DNA of 64,000 nucleotides from Clostridiales bacterium (GTDB lineage: Bacteria; Bacillota; Clostridia; Oscillospirales; Oscillospiraceae): the NCBI GenBank assembly GCA_019423635.1, contig JAHZBA010000002.1:62001-126000 (forward strand), given 5' to 3'. The position numbers and the translations under genes were made by a program. Shown here piece by piece: positions 33,092-41,342 of the stretch. A model generated the notes under the pieces. The model saw only the letters and a program-made list of their open reading frames with translations, did not search any database and was not told the DNA's origin. Position 1 is the first letter of the stretch; every line of letters starts with the position of its first letter.

Positions 33092-34633
33092 GTGGAAACA
33101 GCGGTCCAACTGAGAAACATCACCAAGCGCTTCGGCAAGGTCGTGGCCAACGACAGTGTCTCCCTGGACATCAACAGGGGGGAGATCCTCTCGCTGCTGG
33201 GCGAGAACGGCAGCGGCAAGACCACGCTGATGAATATGCTGGCCGGCATCTACTTCCCGGATGAGGGGGAAATCCGGGTGGGCGGCGCACCGGTCACCAT
33301 CGCCTCCCCAAAAGACGCCTACGCCTGCGGCATCGGCATGATTCACCAGCACTTCAAGCTGGTGGACGTGTTCACCGCGGCGGAGAACATCGTCCTGGGC
33401 CTGGAGGAGCCCGGCGGCCTGGATCTGAAGGCCGCCTCCGCCAGGATCACGGAGATCTGCGAAAAATACGGCTTCCAGATCGACCCGGGCAAGAAGGTCT
33501 ACGACATGTCTGTGTCGGAAAAGCAGACGGTGGAGATCGTCAAGGTCCTCTACCGGGGGGCGGAGATCCTGATTCTGGACGAGCCCACCGCCGTCCTCAC
33601 CCCCCAGGAGACGGACCGGCTCTTCGACGTCATGCGGAACATGAAGGCCGACGGCAAGGCCATGGTCATCATCACCCACAAGCTCCACGAGGTCATGGAC
33701 GTGTCCGACCGGGTGGCGGTGCTGCGCAAGGGTCACTACATCGGTGACGTCCCCACCTCCGAGACCTCCCCCCAGGCCCTGACGGACATGATGGTGGGCC
33801 ACGCGGTGACGCTGAACATCAACCGCCCCGCACCCAAGGACCCCCTTCCCCGGCTGGAGGTCCGGGGGGTGACGGTCTATGACGCCCTGGGCGTCAAGCG
33901 GCTGGACAACGTCTCCTTCACCGCCAACAGCGGGGAGATTCTGGGCATTGCCGGCATCGCCGGCTCCGGGCAGAAGGAGCTGCTGGAGGCGGTGGCGGGG
34001 CTCCAGGTCATGGCCCCCGGCGCCTCCATCCAGTACCACCCCCCCGGCGCTCCCGACGCCCCCGGCGAGGAGCTGGTGGGCAGGACGCCCCTCCAGATCA
34101 AGCAGCTGGGCGTGTCCCTGGCCTTTGTGCCGGAGGACCGGCTGGGCATGGGCCTGGTGGGCTCCATGGGCATGACCGGCAACATGCTGCTGCGCAGCTA
34201 CCGTAAGGGCGCCGGCGTCTTCACCGACCGAAAGGCCCCCAGGGAGCTGGCCGAGCAGGTGCGCCAGGAGCTGGACGTGGTCACCCCCGGCGTGAATTTC
34301 CCCGTCCGGCGGCTCTCCGGCGGCAATGTGCAAAAGGTGCTGGTGGGCCGTGAGATTGCCCAGCAGCCCTCCGTGCTCATGACGGCCTATGCCGTCCGGG
34401 GCCTGGACATCAACACCTCCTATACCATCTACAACCTGCTGACGGAGCAGAAGCTCCAGGGCGTGGCTGTCATCTACGTGGGCGAGGATCTGGATGTACT
34501 GCTGGAGCTGTGCGACCGGATTCTGGTGCTCTGCGGCGGACAGGTCAGCGGCGTCGTGGACGCCAGGACCACCACCAAGGAAGAGGTGGGGCTGCTGATG
34601 ACCCGCTTTCAAAAGGAGGCTGCCGAATCATGA
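33092..34633 (+). CDS. ABC importer ATP-binding protein (nucleoside/BMP-type, two ATPase domains)
   Basis: A 513-aa tandem ATPase of the RbsA/MglA/NupO type. Domain 1 is complete: Walker A LLGENGSGKTT, signature VSEKQTVEIV, Walker B ILILDEPTAVL. Domain 2 is degenerate, as usual for this class: Walker A GIAGSGQKE, signature LSGGNVQKV. However, its Walker B (VLMTAYAVRGLD) replaces the normal PTRGLD, so domain 2 is probably non-hydrolytic. GTG at 33092 is chosen because AAAGGA lies 8 bp upstream. ATG at 33083 is in frame but directly abuts that sequence. Its stop overlaps the first permease start (ATGA). Confidence 0.9.
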   Translation: METAVQLRNITKRFGKVVANDSVSLDINRGEILSLLGENGSGKTTLMNMLAGIYFPDEGEIRVGGAPVTIASPKDAYACGIGMIHQHFKLVDVFTAAENIVLGLEEPGGLDLKAASARITEICEKYGFQIDPGKKVYDMSVSEKQTVEIVKVLYRGAEILILDEPTAVLTPQETDRLFDVMRNMKADGKAMVIITHKLHEVMDVSDRVAVLRKGHYIGDVPTSETSPQALTDMMVGHAVTLNINRPAPKDPLPRLEVRGVTVYDALGVKRLDNVSFTANSGEILGIAGIAGSGQKELLEAVAGLQVMAPGASIQYHPPGAPDAPGEELVGRTPLQIKQLGVSLAFVPEDRLGMGLVGSMGMTGNMLLRSYRKGAGVFTDRKAPRELAEQVRQELDVVTPGVNFPVRRLSGGNVQKVLVGREIAQQPSVLMTAYAVRGLDINTSYTIYNLLTEQKLQGVAVIYVGEDLDVLLELCDRILVLCGGQVSGVVDARTTTKEEVGLLMTRFQKEAAES

Positions 34634-35736
34634 GTGCTGTAACCACAAAGAAAGAGCCCCTGCTGCGGATCGCCAAGCGGGACGGCATTGCCCGCCCCAG
34701 GGCCTACGCCATCCGCATCGCGGCCGTCCTGCTGTCCCTGGCGGTCAGCGGCGTGTTCATCTTCGCCGTCACCAAGCTGAATCCGGTGGCCGTATACCAG
34801 GGCATCTTTGACGGCGCCTTCGGCACCCCCCGCCGCAGCTGGGTCACCATCCGGGACGCCATGATGCTGCTGTGCGTGGGCGTGGGCCTGGCTCCCGCCT
34901 TCAAGATGAAGTTCTGGAACATCGGCGCCGAGGGCCAGATCCTGGTGGGCGGCGTCATCACCGCCGGATTCATGCGGGCCTTCGGCGGCCGGATTCCCAC
35001 CCCCGCCCTGCTGGTGCTGATGGCGGTGATGAGCCTTGCGGCCGGGTGCGTCTGGGGCGTGATTCCCGCGGCCTTCAAGGCCCGGTGGGGCACCAACGAG
35101 ACCCTCTTCACCCTGATGATGAACTACGTGGCCATTCAGATCACCAGCTACTGCGTGGCGCTGTGGGAAAATCCCGTGGGGTCCAACAGCGTGGGCGTCA
35201 TCAACCAGCAGACCCGGTTCGGCTGGTTTCCGGCGGTGCTGGGCAAGGAGTACGGCTTAAATGTCATCCTGGTGCTGCTGCTGACGGTGGGCATGTACAT
35301 CTACCTGAAATACTCCAAGCAGGGCTATGAGATCACCGTGGTGGGCGACTCGGAGAACACCGCCCGGTACGCCGGCATCAGCGTGAAGAAGGTCACCATC
35401 CGCACCATGGCCATCTCCGGCGCCATCTGCGGCCTCGCGGGCTACATCACCGTGGCCGGCGCCAGCCATACCATCTCCACCGTCACCGCCGGCGGCCGGG
35501 GCTTCACCGCCATCATCGTGGCGTGGCTGGCCCAGTTCAACACCTTCGTCATGATCCTCATCTCGCTGCTGCTGGTATTTTTGCAAAAGGGCGCCATTCA
35601 GATTGCCTCCCAGTTCAATCTCAACGACTACGCCTCCAACATCATCACCGGCATCATCCTCTTCTTCATCCTGGGCAGTGAGTTCTTCATCAACTACCGT
35701 CTTGTCCTGCGGTCCGGAAAGGAGGCGGCGAAATGA
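34630..35736 (+). CDS. ABC transporter permease (NupP/YufP-like)
   Basis: A 368-aa inner-membrane permease with about nine TM helices. The first TM is at about 30-52 after a basic cytoplasmic start. The motif block KMKFWNIGAEGQILVGGV is typical of the BPD_transp_2 permeases of the BMP/nucleoside family; GTNETLFTLMMNYVAIQ, RYAGISVKKVTIRTMAISG and GRGFTAIIVAWLAQFN follow. ATG at 34630 overlaps the ATPase stop, and its own stop overlaps the next gene by 4 bp. The three genes are thus strictly coupled. Confidence 0.92.
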   Translation: MSAVTTKKEPLLRIAKRDGIARPRAYAIRIAAVLLSLAVSGVFIFAVTKLNPVAVYQGIFDGAFGTPRRSWVTIRDAMMLLCVGVGLAPAFKMKFWNIGAEGQILVGGVITAGFMRAFGGRIPTPALLVLMAVMSLAAGCVWGVIPAAFKARWGTNETLFTLMMNYVAIQITSYCVALWENPVGSNSVGVINQQTRFGWFPAVLGKEYGLNVILVLLLTVGMYIYLKYSKQGYEITVVGDSENTARYAGISVKKVTIRTMAISGAICGLAGYITVAGASHTISTVTAGGRGFTAIIVAWLAQFNTFVMILISLLLVFLQKGAIQIASQFNLNDYASNIITGIILFFILGSEFFINYRLVLRSGKEAAK

Positions 35737-36722
35737 CCATGGATCTGGTGGTGCGGCTCTTGCAGTCCGCAGTCTGCTTCGGCACCGTCATCATGTACGG
35801 CGCCATCGGCGAGATTCTCACGGAGAAGTCCGGCAATCTGAACCTGGGCGTCCCCGGCATCATGTACCTGGGGGGCATCTCCGGCCTTGCCGCCTCCTTC
35901 TTCTATGAGTTCAACAACCCCAGCCCCTCCCCGGTGGTGTGTCTGCTGCTGTCCTTCATTGCCGCCTTCCTGGCTGCCGCCCTGGGCGGGCTGCTGTACA
36001 GCTTCCTTACCATCACCCTTCGGGCCAATCAGAACGTCACTGGATTGACCCTGACCATCTTCGGCGGAGGCCTTGCCAACTTCTTCGGCGGCAGCCTGAA
36101 CACCATGGCCGGCGGCGTGGGCCAGATCTCCGTGGCCGCCACCAGCGCCGTCTACCGGGCCAACATCAACAATGTCTCCGATCTTGGCACGGTGGGCTCC
36201 CTCTTCCTCAGCTACGGCTTCATGGTATATCTGGCCATTGTGGTGGCGGTGCTCCTGAACTTCTTCCTGAACCGCACCCGGGCGGGACTGAACCTCCGGG
36301 CCGTGGGCGAGAATCCCGCCACGGCCGACGCGGCGGGCATCAGCGTCACCCGCTACAAGTACCTGGCCACCTGCGCGGGGGCCGGCATCTCGGGCCTGGG
36401 CGGCCTCTACTACACCATGGACTACATCAAGGGCACCTGGGCCAACGACGGCACCATCGAGTCCCTGGGCTGGCTGGCGGTGGCCCTGGTGATCTTCGCC
36501 ACCTGGAAATCCCTGAACGCCGTGTGGGGCTCCTACCTCTTCGGCCTGCTGTTCTGGGTGTATCTCATCATTCCGGGCCTGGGCCGCAAGGACATTGAGC
36601 TGTTCAAGATGCTGCCGTATCTCGTGACCATTGCGGTACTGGTGGCCATCTCCCTGCGGAAAAAGCGGGAGAACCAGCCCCCGGCCCACCTGGGCCTGCC
36701 CTACTTCCGGGAGGACCGGTGA
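35733..36722 (+). CDS. ABC transporter permease (NupQ/YufQ-like)
   Basis: Second permease of the importer, 329 aa, about eight to ten TM helices. Family landmarks are GAIGEILTEKSGNLNLGVPG near the N-terminus (the counterpart of the INIGAEGQ loop), LTLTIFGGGLANFFGG, and GLNLRAVGENPATADAAGIS. The set lacks the expected BMP-family substrate-binding lipoprotein, which usually sits first in such operons. The terminator at 36745-36771 closes the operon. Confidence 0.92.
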   Translation: MTMDLVVRLLQSAVCFGTVIMYGAIGEILTEKSGNLNLGVPGIMYLGGISGLAASFFYEFNNPSPSPVVCLLLSFIAAFLAAALGGLLYSFLTITLRANQNVTGLTLTIFGGGLANFFGGSLNTMAGGVGQISVAATSAVYRANINNVSDLGTVGSLFLSYGFMVYLAIVVAVLLNFFLNRTRAGLNLRAVGENPATADAAGISVTRYKYLATCAGAGISGLGGLYYTMDYIKGTWANDGTIESLGWLAVALVIFATWKSLNAVWGSYLFGLLFWVYLIIPGLGRKDIELFKMLPYLVTIAVLVAISLRKKRENQPPAHLGLPYFREDR

Positions 36723-36744
36723 GGGCGCTTCCCTCTCCTTCAAC

Positions 36745-36771
36745 GGGCCGGCATGACCGTCATGCCGGCCC
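36745..36771 (+). terminator. Terminator of the ABC importer operon
   Basis: Perfect 12-bp stem GGGCCGGCATGA / TCATGCCGGCCC, loop CCG, followed by GGATTTTTC. Confidence 0.85.
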
Positions 36772-36852
36772 GGATTTTTCTGCAATCTGAAGATATGTTA
36801 CAAGCCTTTTCCCCGGGAACATGATATGCTGAGACTTACAGGAGGGATCGCC

Positions 36853-37641
36853 ATGCATCCGGAGCGAAAAATCATGGTCTGCGACAGGGCGCCGGGGCTG
36901 GAGGCCTGCCGCTTCCAGGGGATCACCCGGCCCTTCCCCAACCATGTGCACCCCTACTACGTCATCGGTCTGGTGGAGCGCGGCACCCGCCGCCTCTCCT
37001 GCGGAGGGCGAACCTGGTCCCTCGGTCCCGGCAGTCTGGTCCTGTTTGCCCCCGGCGACAGCCACGGCTGTATCCAGACCGCCGGCGCCATGGACTACCG
37101 CAGCTTCCATCTGTCCCGGGAGGCGCTGGGAGCGCTGACCGGACGGCAGGACCGCTTTGCCCTTCCCGCCGTCTCCGCTCCGGCCGCCGCCCGCCGCCTG
37201 CGCACACTCCATGGGGCCCTGCTGGACGGCGGCCCGGCGGACCCCGCCGCGCTGGGGGAGCTTCTGGAGCTGCTCTTCCGGCAGTATGGGCAGCCGGACG
37301 ACACGCCGCCCCATACGGAGGAAATCGAGGCCCTCTGCCGCTTTCTGGAGGCCCGGTTTTCCGAGAGGATCTCCCTGGAGGATCTGTGCCGCCGGGCGGG
37401 GCTCAGCAAGTCCACTCTGCTGCGGTGCTTCCTCCGGGAAAAGGGGGTCACGCCTTACCGGTATCTGGAGAGCGTCCGCGTGGAGGCGGCCCGGCGGCTG
37501 CTGGCCCAGGGGGTCCCCCCGGCGGAGACCGCCCTGCGGACGGGCTTTTCCGATCAGAGCCATCTGACCCACTGCTTCGTCCGCCTCACGGGGCTCTCCC
37601 CCGGGGCTTACCGGGACGCCCTCCGGCGGGGCACCCCCTGA
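36853..37641 (+). CDS. AraC-family regulator with AraC-binding (cupin) domain
   Basis: A 262-aa transcription factor. The N-terminal cupin has FPNHVHPYYVIGLVERGTR and LVLFAPGDSHGC. The C-terminal HTH pair has LSKSTLLRCFLREKGVTPYR and TGFSDQSHLTHCFVRLTG. ATG at 36853 has AGGAGGG upstream. It is separated from the ABC importer by a terminator, so regulation of that importer is possible but not shown. The DUF2000 gene follows 87 bp later in the same direction. Confidence 0.92.
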   Translation: MHPERKIMVCDRAPGLEACRFQGITRPFPNHVHPYYVIGLVERGTRRLSCGGRTWSLGPGSLVLFAPGDSHGCIQTAGAMDYRSFHLSREALGALTGRQDRFALPAVSAPAAARRLRTLHGALLDGGPADPAALGELLELLFRQYGQPDDTPPHTEEIEALCRFLEARFSERISLEDLCRRAGLSKSTLLRCFLREKGVTPYRYLESVRVEAARRLLAQGVPPAETALRTGFSDQSHLTHCFVRLTGLSPGAYRDALRRGTP

Positions 37642-37728
37642 ACCGCGTCAAAGCGCCCTCCCGGGGCAGTGTGTCTGCCGGAGCCGGGGCGTCGGACAAG
37701 CTCTGAATTCATGGAAAAGAGGTCTCTT

Positions 37729-38142
37729 ATGGAAGGAAAATGTGTGATTGTGCTGGACGAAACCCTGCCCTTGGGCCTTCTCTGCAACACGGCGGCCATT
37801 CTGGGCGTCACCCTGGGGCGGCAGGTCCCATGGCTCGTGGGCCGGGATGTAACCGACGGGGACGGCACCCGCCACCTGGGGATCACGGAGCTGCCCATCC
37901 CCATTCTGCGGGCCCCGGCGGAGGCGCTGCGGACCCTGCGGGCACGGCTCCGCCAGCCGGAGTTTCAGGGCCTGACGGCCGTGGACTTCTCGGAGCTGGC
38001 CCAGAGCTGCCGCACCTATGAGGAGTACTGCCGCCGCATGGCCGGGACGCCGGAGGCGGAGCTGCGGTATCTGGGCCTCGGCATCCAGGGCGGAACACGG
38101 CTGGTGAACCGGCTCACCGGCAGCCTGCCGCTGCTGCGCTGA
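37729..38142 (+). CDS. DUF2000 family protein
   Basis: A 137-aa cytosolic protein of unknown function. The DUF2000 pattern is recognisable: KCVIVLDETLPLGLLCNTAAILG, then LVGRDVTDGDGTRHLGITELPIPIL, then LTAVDFSELAQSCRTYEEYC. The fold is related to peptidyl-tRNA hydrolase 2-like proteins in some members. ATG at 37729 has AAGAGG six bases upstream; ATG at 37711 lacks a ribosome-binding site. The small hairpin TTCTCCC-GCTTTTT-GGGAGAA (38155-38175) lies after the stop. DUF2000 genes often sit beside AraC regulators, as here. Confidence 0.82.
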   Translation: MEGKCVIVLDETLPLGLLCNTAAILGVTLGRQVPWLVGRDVTDGDGTRHLGITELPIPILRAPAEALRTLRARLRQPEFQGLTAVDFSELAQSCRTYEEYCRRMAGTPEAELRYLGLGIQGGTRLVNRLTGSLPLLR

Positions 38143-38244
38143 CACCGCCGGAGGTTCTCCCGCTTTTTGGGAGAATCTGTCCCCGGCTCCGGAGGACAGG
38201 ACCGACGGAGAGAAGTTCACAGCTTGTTTCCAAATTTCCCACAA

Positions 38245-38290
38245 TTTTTTCAAGATTTTGGGGGATACTATCCCCATATCCTTGAAAAAA
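38245..38290 (+). promoter_or_regulatory. Nested inverted repeat in the PAP2 leader
   Basis: Outer arms TTTTTTCAAG (38245-38254) and CTTGAAAAAA (38281-38290) enclose an inner perfect repeat GGGGATA-C-TATCCCC (38261-38275). The distal arm abuts the GGTGG ribosome-binding site of the PAP2 gene. Folding could affect translation, or the element could be a DNA operator. Confidence 0.5.
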
Positions 38291-38300
38291 GGTGGTTGCC

Positions 38301-38945
38301 ATGCCTCATTCTTCTCTCCCCTGGCGGGAACTGCGGTATGCCCTGTGGCTGCCCTTCTATCTTCTGGGCTTTCTTCTGCTGGAACAGCTCTCAAACCGGG
38401 CCTGGTGCCCCACTCAGCTGCCCCTGGACCGCCTGATCCCCTTTTGCGAGTGGTTTGTGATCCCCTACTGCCTGTGGTATCCCCTGCTCATCACCGTGGG
38501 CGTCTGGCTGTGGTTGCGGCATCCGGCGGCCTTTCGCCGGTATATGGCGTTTCTGGCCATCTCCTTCCTCCTCAGCGAGGGGATCTGGTATCTGCTTCCC
38601 AGCATCCAGAACCTGCGGCCCGTCCAGCTGCCCCGGAACAACCTCCTGACTGCTGTGATCGCCGGGCTGTACCAGATTGACACCCCCACCAACGTCTTCC
38701 CCTCCGTCCATGTGGTGGGGGCCGTGGGGGCCGCTCTGGCGGTCCGGGACGGCACCGGCGGGCGCAGTGCCCTGGGATACGCCGCCGGGGTGCTGGCCGT
38801 GCTCATCTGCCTGTCCACGGTATTCATCAAGCAGCACGCCCTGGCGGATGTGGCCGGAGGGCTGGTGCTGTCGCTGCTGGTGGGCGTCCCGGTCTACTCC
38901 CGGGGCCGTGCGCTCCGGCTTCTCCCCAGAACGGCATCCTCCTGA
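38301..38945 (+). CDS. PAP2-superfamily membrane phosphatase
   Basis: A 214-aa integral membrane protein with about six TM helices. The phosphatase motifs are C2 FPSVHVVGA (Ser-x-x-His, here SVH) and C3 KQHALADVAGG with catalytic His and Asp. The C1 motif is weak. Relatives are bacterial inositol phosphorylceramide-synthase-like or undecaprenyl/phosphatidate phosphatases. ATG at 38301 has AAAGGTGG upstream, in the distal arm of the leader inverted repeat. Confidence 0.87.
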   Translation: MPHSSLPWRELRYALWLPFYLLGFLLLEQLSNRAWCPTQLPLDRLIPFCEWFVIPYCLWYPLLITVGVWLWLRHPAAFRRYMAFLAISFLLSEGIWYLLPSIQNLRPVQLPRNNLLTAVIAGLYQIDTPTNVFPSVHVVGAVGAALAVRDGTGGRSALGYAAGVLAVLICLSTVFIKQHALADVAGGLVLSLLVGVPVYSRGRALRLLPRTASS

Positions 38946-39038
38946 AAAAACACATCCACGTATCTCAGCATATGTGGCCCGGCAGTGCCGGGCCGCATGG
39001 ACGATAAAGCGTCCGGGCTCTGCCCGGACGCTTTCGGT

Positions 39039-40067
39039 TTATTCTCTTTGCATCCCGCTGTCCTCCGGGGCGGGCTCCAGCTTCTCCGCCGCACTCTCCC
39101 CGTCCTGCGACGGGGTCTCCTCCGCCTCCGGCTCCTCCGCCAGGGAGGCAGCCGCCTCGGCGTCCGCGGCCTCCGGGGCCAGCTTCTGCCGGGCGATCTG
39201 GTTGACCAGCAAGCCGTCGGCGGTGCGCTTTTTGATGCGGATATTGTAGAACAGCATGAAGGCCGCAATGGCCGCCATCACCAGGCTCAGGGCCTGGGAC
39301 ACCCGGATGGGCTCGCCCAGGAACGTCCAGCCGAAGAGGTAGAGGCTGTCGGTCCGCAGTCCCTCCACCCAGGTTCGGCCCAGGCCGTACCAGAGGAAGT
39401 AAAACCAGGTGTTCTCCCCGTCGAACCGCCGCCCCTTGGACACCACCAGCAGCAAAAGCAGCAGCCCCACCAGATTCCACAGGCTCTCATAGAGGAAGGT
39501 GGGGTGCACCTCAATGGACTGCTCCGCGCTGACCCACAGCCGCATCCGCCAGGGCAGGTCCGTGAGGCCCCCGAAGGCCTCCCGATTGATGAAGTTGGCC
39601 CAGCGGCCGATGATCTGGCCCAGCAGCAATCCCAGCACCGCCAGATCCGTCATGGCGGCAAAGCGCAGCTTCTTCACCCGGGTATAGACCAGAACCGTCA
39701 GCGCCCCGGCGATCACCGTGCCGTAGATGGCAAGCCCGCCGTCCCAGATGGCGACGATCCGGCCCCAGTCCAGTCCGCCGTCTGCCGTGCGGTAGAGATC
39801 CAGGTAGAAAATCACATAGTAGATCCGGGAGCCCAGGATGCAGCAGGGCACCGCCCACAGGACGAAGTCCAGCACATTGTCCTCCGTGAGGCCGTAGTGC
39901 CTGGCCTGCTTCATGGCCAGCAGCAAGCCCGCCAGCATGGCCGCCGCCAGGATGATCCCATACCAGTAGATTCCGTGGCCCACGTGGACGGCAATGGGAT
40001 CGGGGTTGAAGGACCAGTCTCCGAAGAGGCCGGGAAAGCTGATGGGCATGTTTTTCAGTGCGCTCAA
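39039..40067 (-). CDS. lgt: Prolipoprotein diacylglyceryl transferase
   Basis: Transfers diacylglycerol from phosphatidylglycerol to the lipobox cysteine of prolipoproteins, such as those at 3394, 30770 and 59914. The 342-aa membrane protein has about seven TM segments and the Lgt signature GRWANFINREAFGG. His-Gly-Tyr near the N-terminus (VGHGIYWYG) is typical. A C-terminal extension of about 60 residues, rich in Glu and Ala, follows the last TM. The start is TTG at 40067, eight bases after GGGAGGG; the first in-frame ATG (40049) has no ribosome-binding site. It is third in a unit with two M16 genes, 15 bp after the second. Confidence 0.94.
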   Translation of the reverse strand: MSALKNMPISFPGLFGDWSFNPDPIAVHVGHGIYWYGIILAAAMLAGLLLAMKQARHYGLTEDNVLDFVLWAVPCCILGSRIYYVIFYLDLYRTADGGLDWGRIVAIWDGGLAIYGTVIAGALTVLVYTRVKKLRFAAMTDLAVLGLLLGQIIGRWANFINREAFGGLTDLPWRMRLWVSAEQSIEVHPTFLYESLWNLVGLLLLLLVVSKGRRFDGENTWFYFLWYGLGRTWVEGLRTDSLYLFGWTFLGEPIRVSQALSLVMAAIAAFMLFYNIRIKKRTADGLLVNQIARQKLAPEAADAEAAASLAEEPEAEETPSQDGESAAEKLEPAPEDSGMQRE

Positions 40068-40082
40068 ACCGCTCTCCCTCCC

Positions 40083-41342
40083 TTATCGCGGGGTAATCTC
40101 ACTGAGGACCCGCCGGTCCTCCCGCAGATTCTCTCCCAGGAACACCGCCACGTCCTCTCTGGTAATCGTCTCAAACACCTGGGGGAAGCGGAAGGGGTCG
40201 TAGCCGTTGAAATAGCCCTCCGTCAGCGACACGGCGATGTTCTCAAAGGAGTTCAGGCCCCGCAGGTGTCCGCCGAAGGCCGCCCGCCGCACCTGCTGGT
40301 AGAAGGCCTCGTCCACGCCCTCTTTGGAGAGGCGCTCCGCCTCCCGCTGAATCTCCGCCGCCACGGCCCTGGCGTCCTTGCTGTCGCCGCCGGCATAGAG
40401 ATACGCCGCGCCGGGCAGCATCTCAAACTCCCCGCCGAAGCTTGCGTTGATGAGTCCCCGGTCATAGAGCCGGTGATACAGGGGGCTGGACTCCCCCAGC
40501 AAAATGTCGCAGGCCATGTCCCCCAGCAACGCCGTGCGCAGGTAGTCCCCCTGTGCGGGGCGGCACTTGTAGCCCGTCAGGAACTGGGGGCAGGACACCT
40601 CCATGGCAAGGCTCGTCTCCCGGCACGCCACCTCCTCCGGCTCCTCCCCGTAATCCCGGGGGATCTCCGGTCCGCCCTCTCTGGGCAGGACCTGCCGGGC
40701 GATGTCCGCCACGTGGACGGCGTCCACGTCCCCCACCACGGTCAAAATCATGTTGGAGGGGGTGTAGAAGGCCCGGTGGCAGTCATACAGCGTCTTTGCG
40801 GTGATGTGGGAGATGCTCTCCACGGTGCCGGCAATGGAGGTCCGGACGGGGCTGGCCTGATAGAGGGCCTGCATCATCCTGGTATAGATCTGCCAGTCGG
40901 GGTTGTCCTCAATCATGCGGATCTCCTGGCCGATGATCCCCTGCTCCTTGGCCACGCTCTCGGCCGTAAAGTAGGGCACAGAGACGAAGGAGAGCAGGAT
41001 CTTCAGATTCTCCTCAAAGTGATCCGTGGAGTCGAAATAGTAGCCCGTCATGGCGTTGGAGGTGAAGGCATTGGGCTCCGCGCCGTTTTGGGCCAGCTGC
41101 TGCAGGGCGTTGCCCTCCTTCGTGTCAAACATCTTGTGCTCCAGGTAGTGGGCGATGCCCGCCGGGGTGTCCAGCCACTGCCCGCCCAGCTGGAAGCGGG
41201 TGTCCATGCCGCCGTAGCGGACGGCAAAGAAGGCATACTTCTTGGTGTAGCCTGGCTTGGGCACCACTGAGATCTGAAGGCCGTTGGGCAGCGTCTCCCG
41301 GCAGACGGACTCGCCCAGGCGCTCGTAAAAGGTCTGTTTCAT
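40083..41342 (-). CDS. M16 family zinc metallopeptidase (YmfH-like)
   Basis: A 419-aa M16 peptidase. The inverted zinc motif HYLEH (HxxEH) is intact within GIAHYLEHKMFDTKEGN, with the downstream Glu in the QEIRMIEDNPDW segment. The C-terminal half is the non-catalytic M16 domain. In Bacillus, ymfF and ymfH are adjacent and make an active/inactive pair; the same order is seen here. ATG at 41342 overlaps the stop of the upstream M16 gene (ATGA), which supports a 1:1 heterodimer. Confidence 0.93.
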   Translation of the reverse strand: MKQTFYERLGESVCRETLPNGLQISVVPKPGYTKKYAFFAVRYGGMDTRFQLGGQWLDTPAGIAHYLEHKMFDTKEGNALQQLAQNGAEPNAFTSNAMTGYYFDSTDHFEENLKILLSFVSVPYFTAESVAKEQGIIGQEIRMIEDNPDWQIYTRMMQALYQASPVRTSIAGTVESISHITAKTLYDCHRAFYTPSNMILTVVGDVDAVHVADIARQVLPREGGPEIPRDYGEEPEEVACRETSLAMEVSCPQFLTGYKCRPAQGDYLRTALLGDMACDILLGESSPLYHRLYDRGLINASFGGEFEMLPGAAYLYAGGDSKDARAVAAEIQREAERLSKEGVDEAFYQQVRRAAFGGHLRGLNSFENIAVSLTEGYFNGYDPFRFPQVFETITREDVAVFLGENLREDRRVLSEITPR

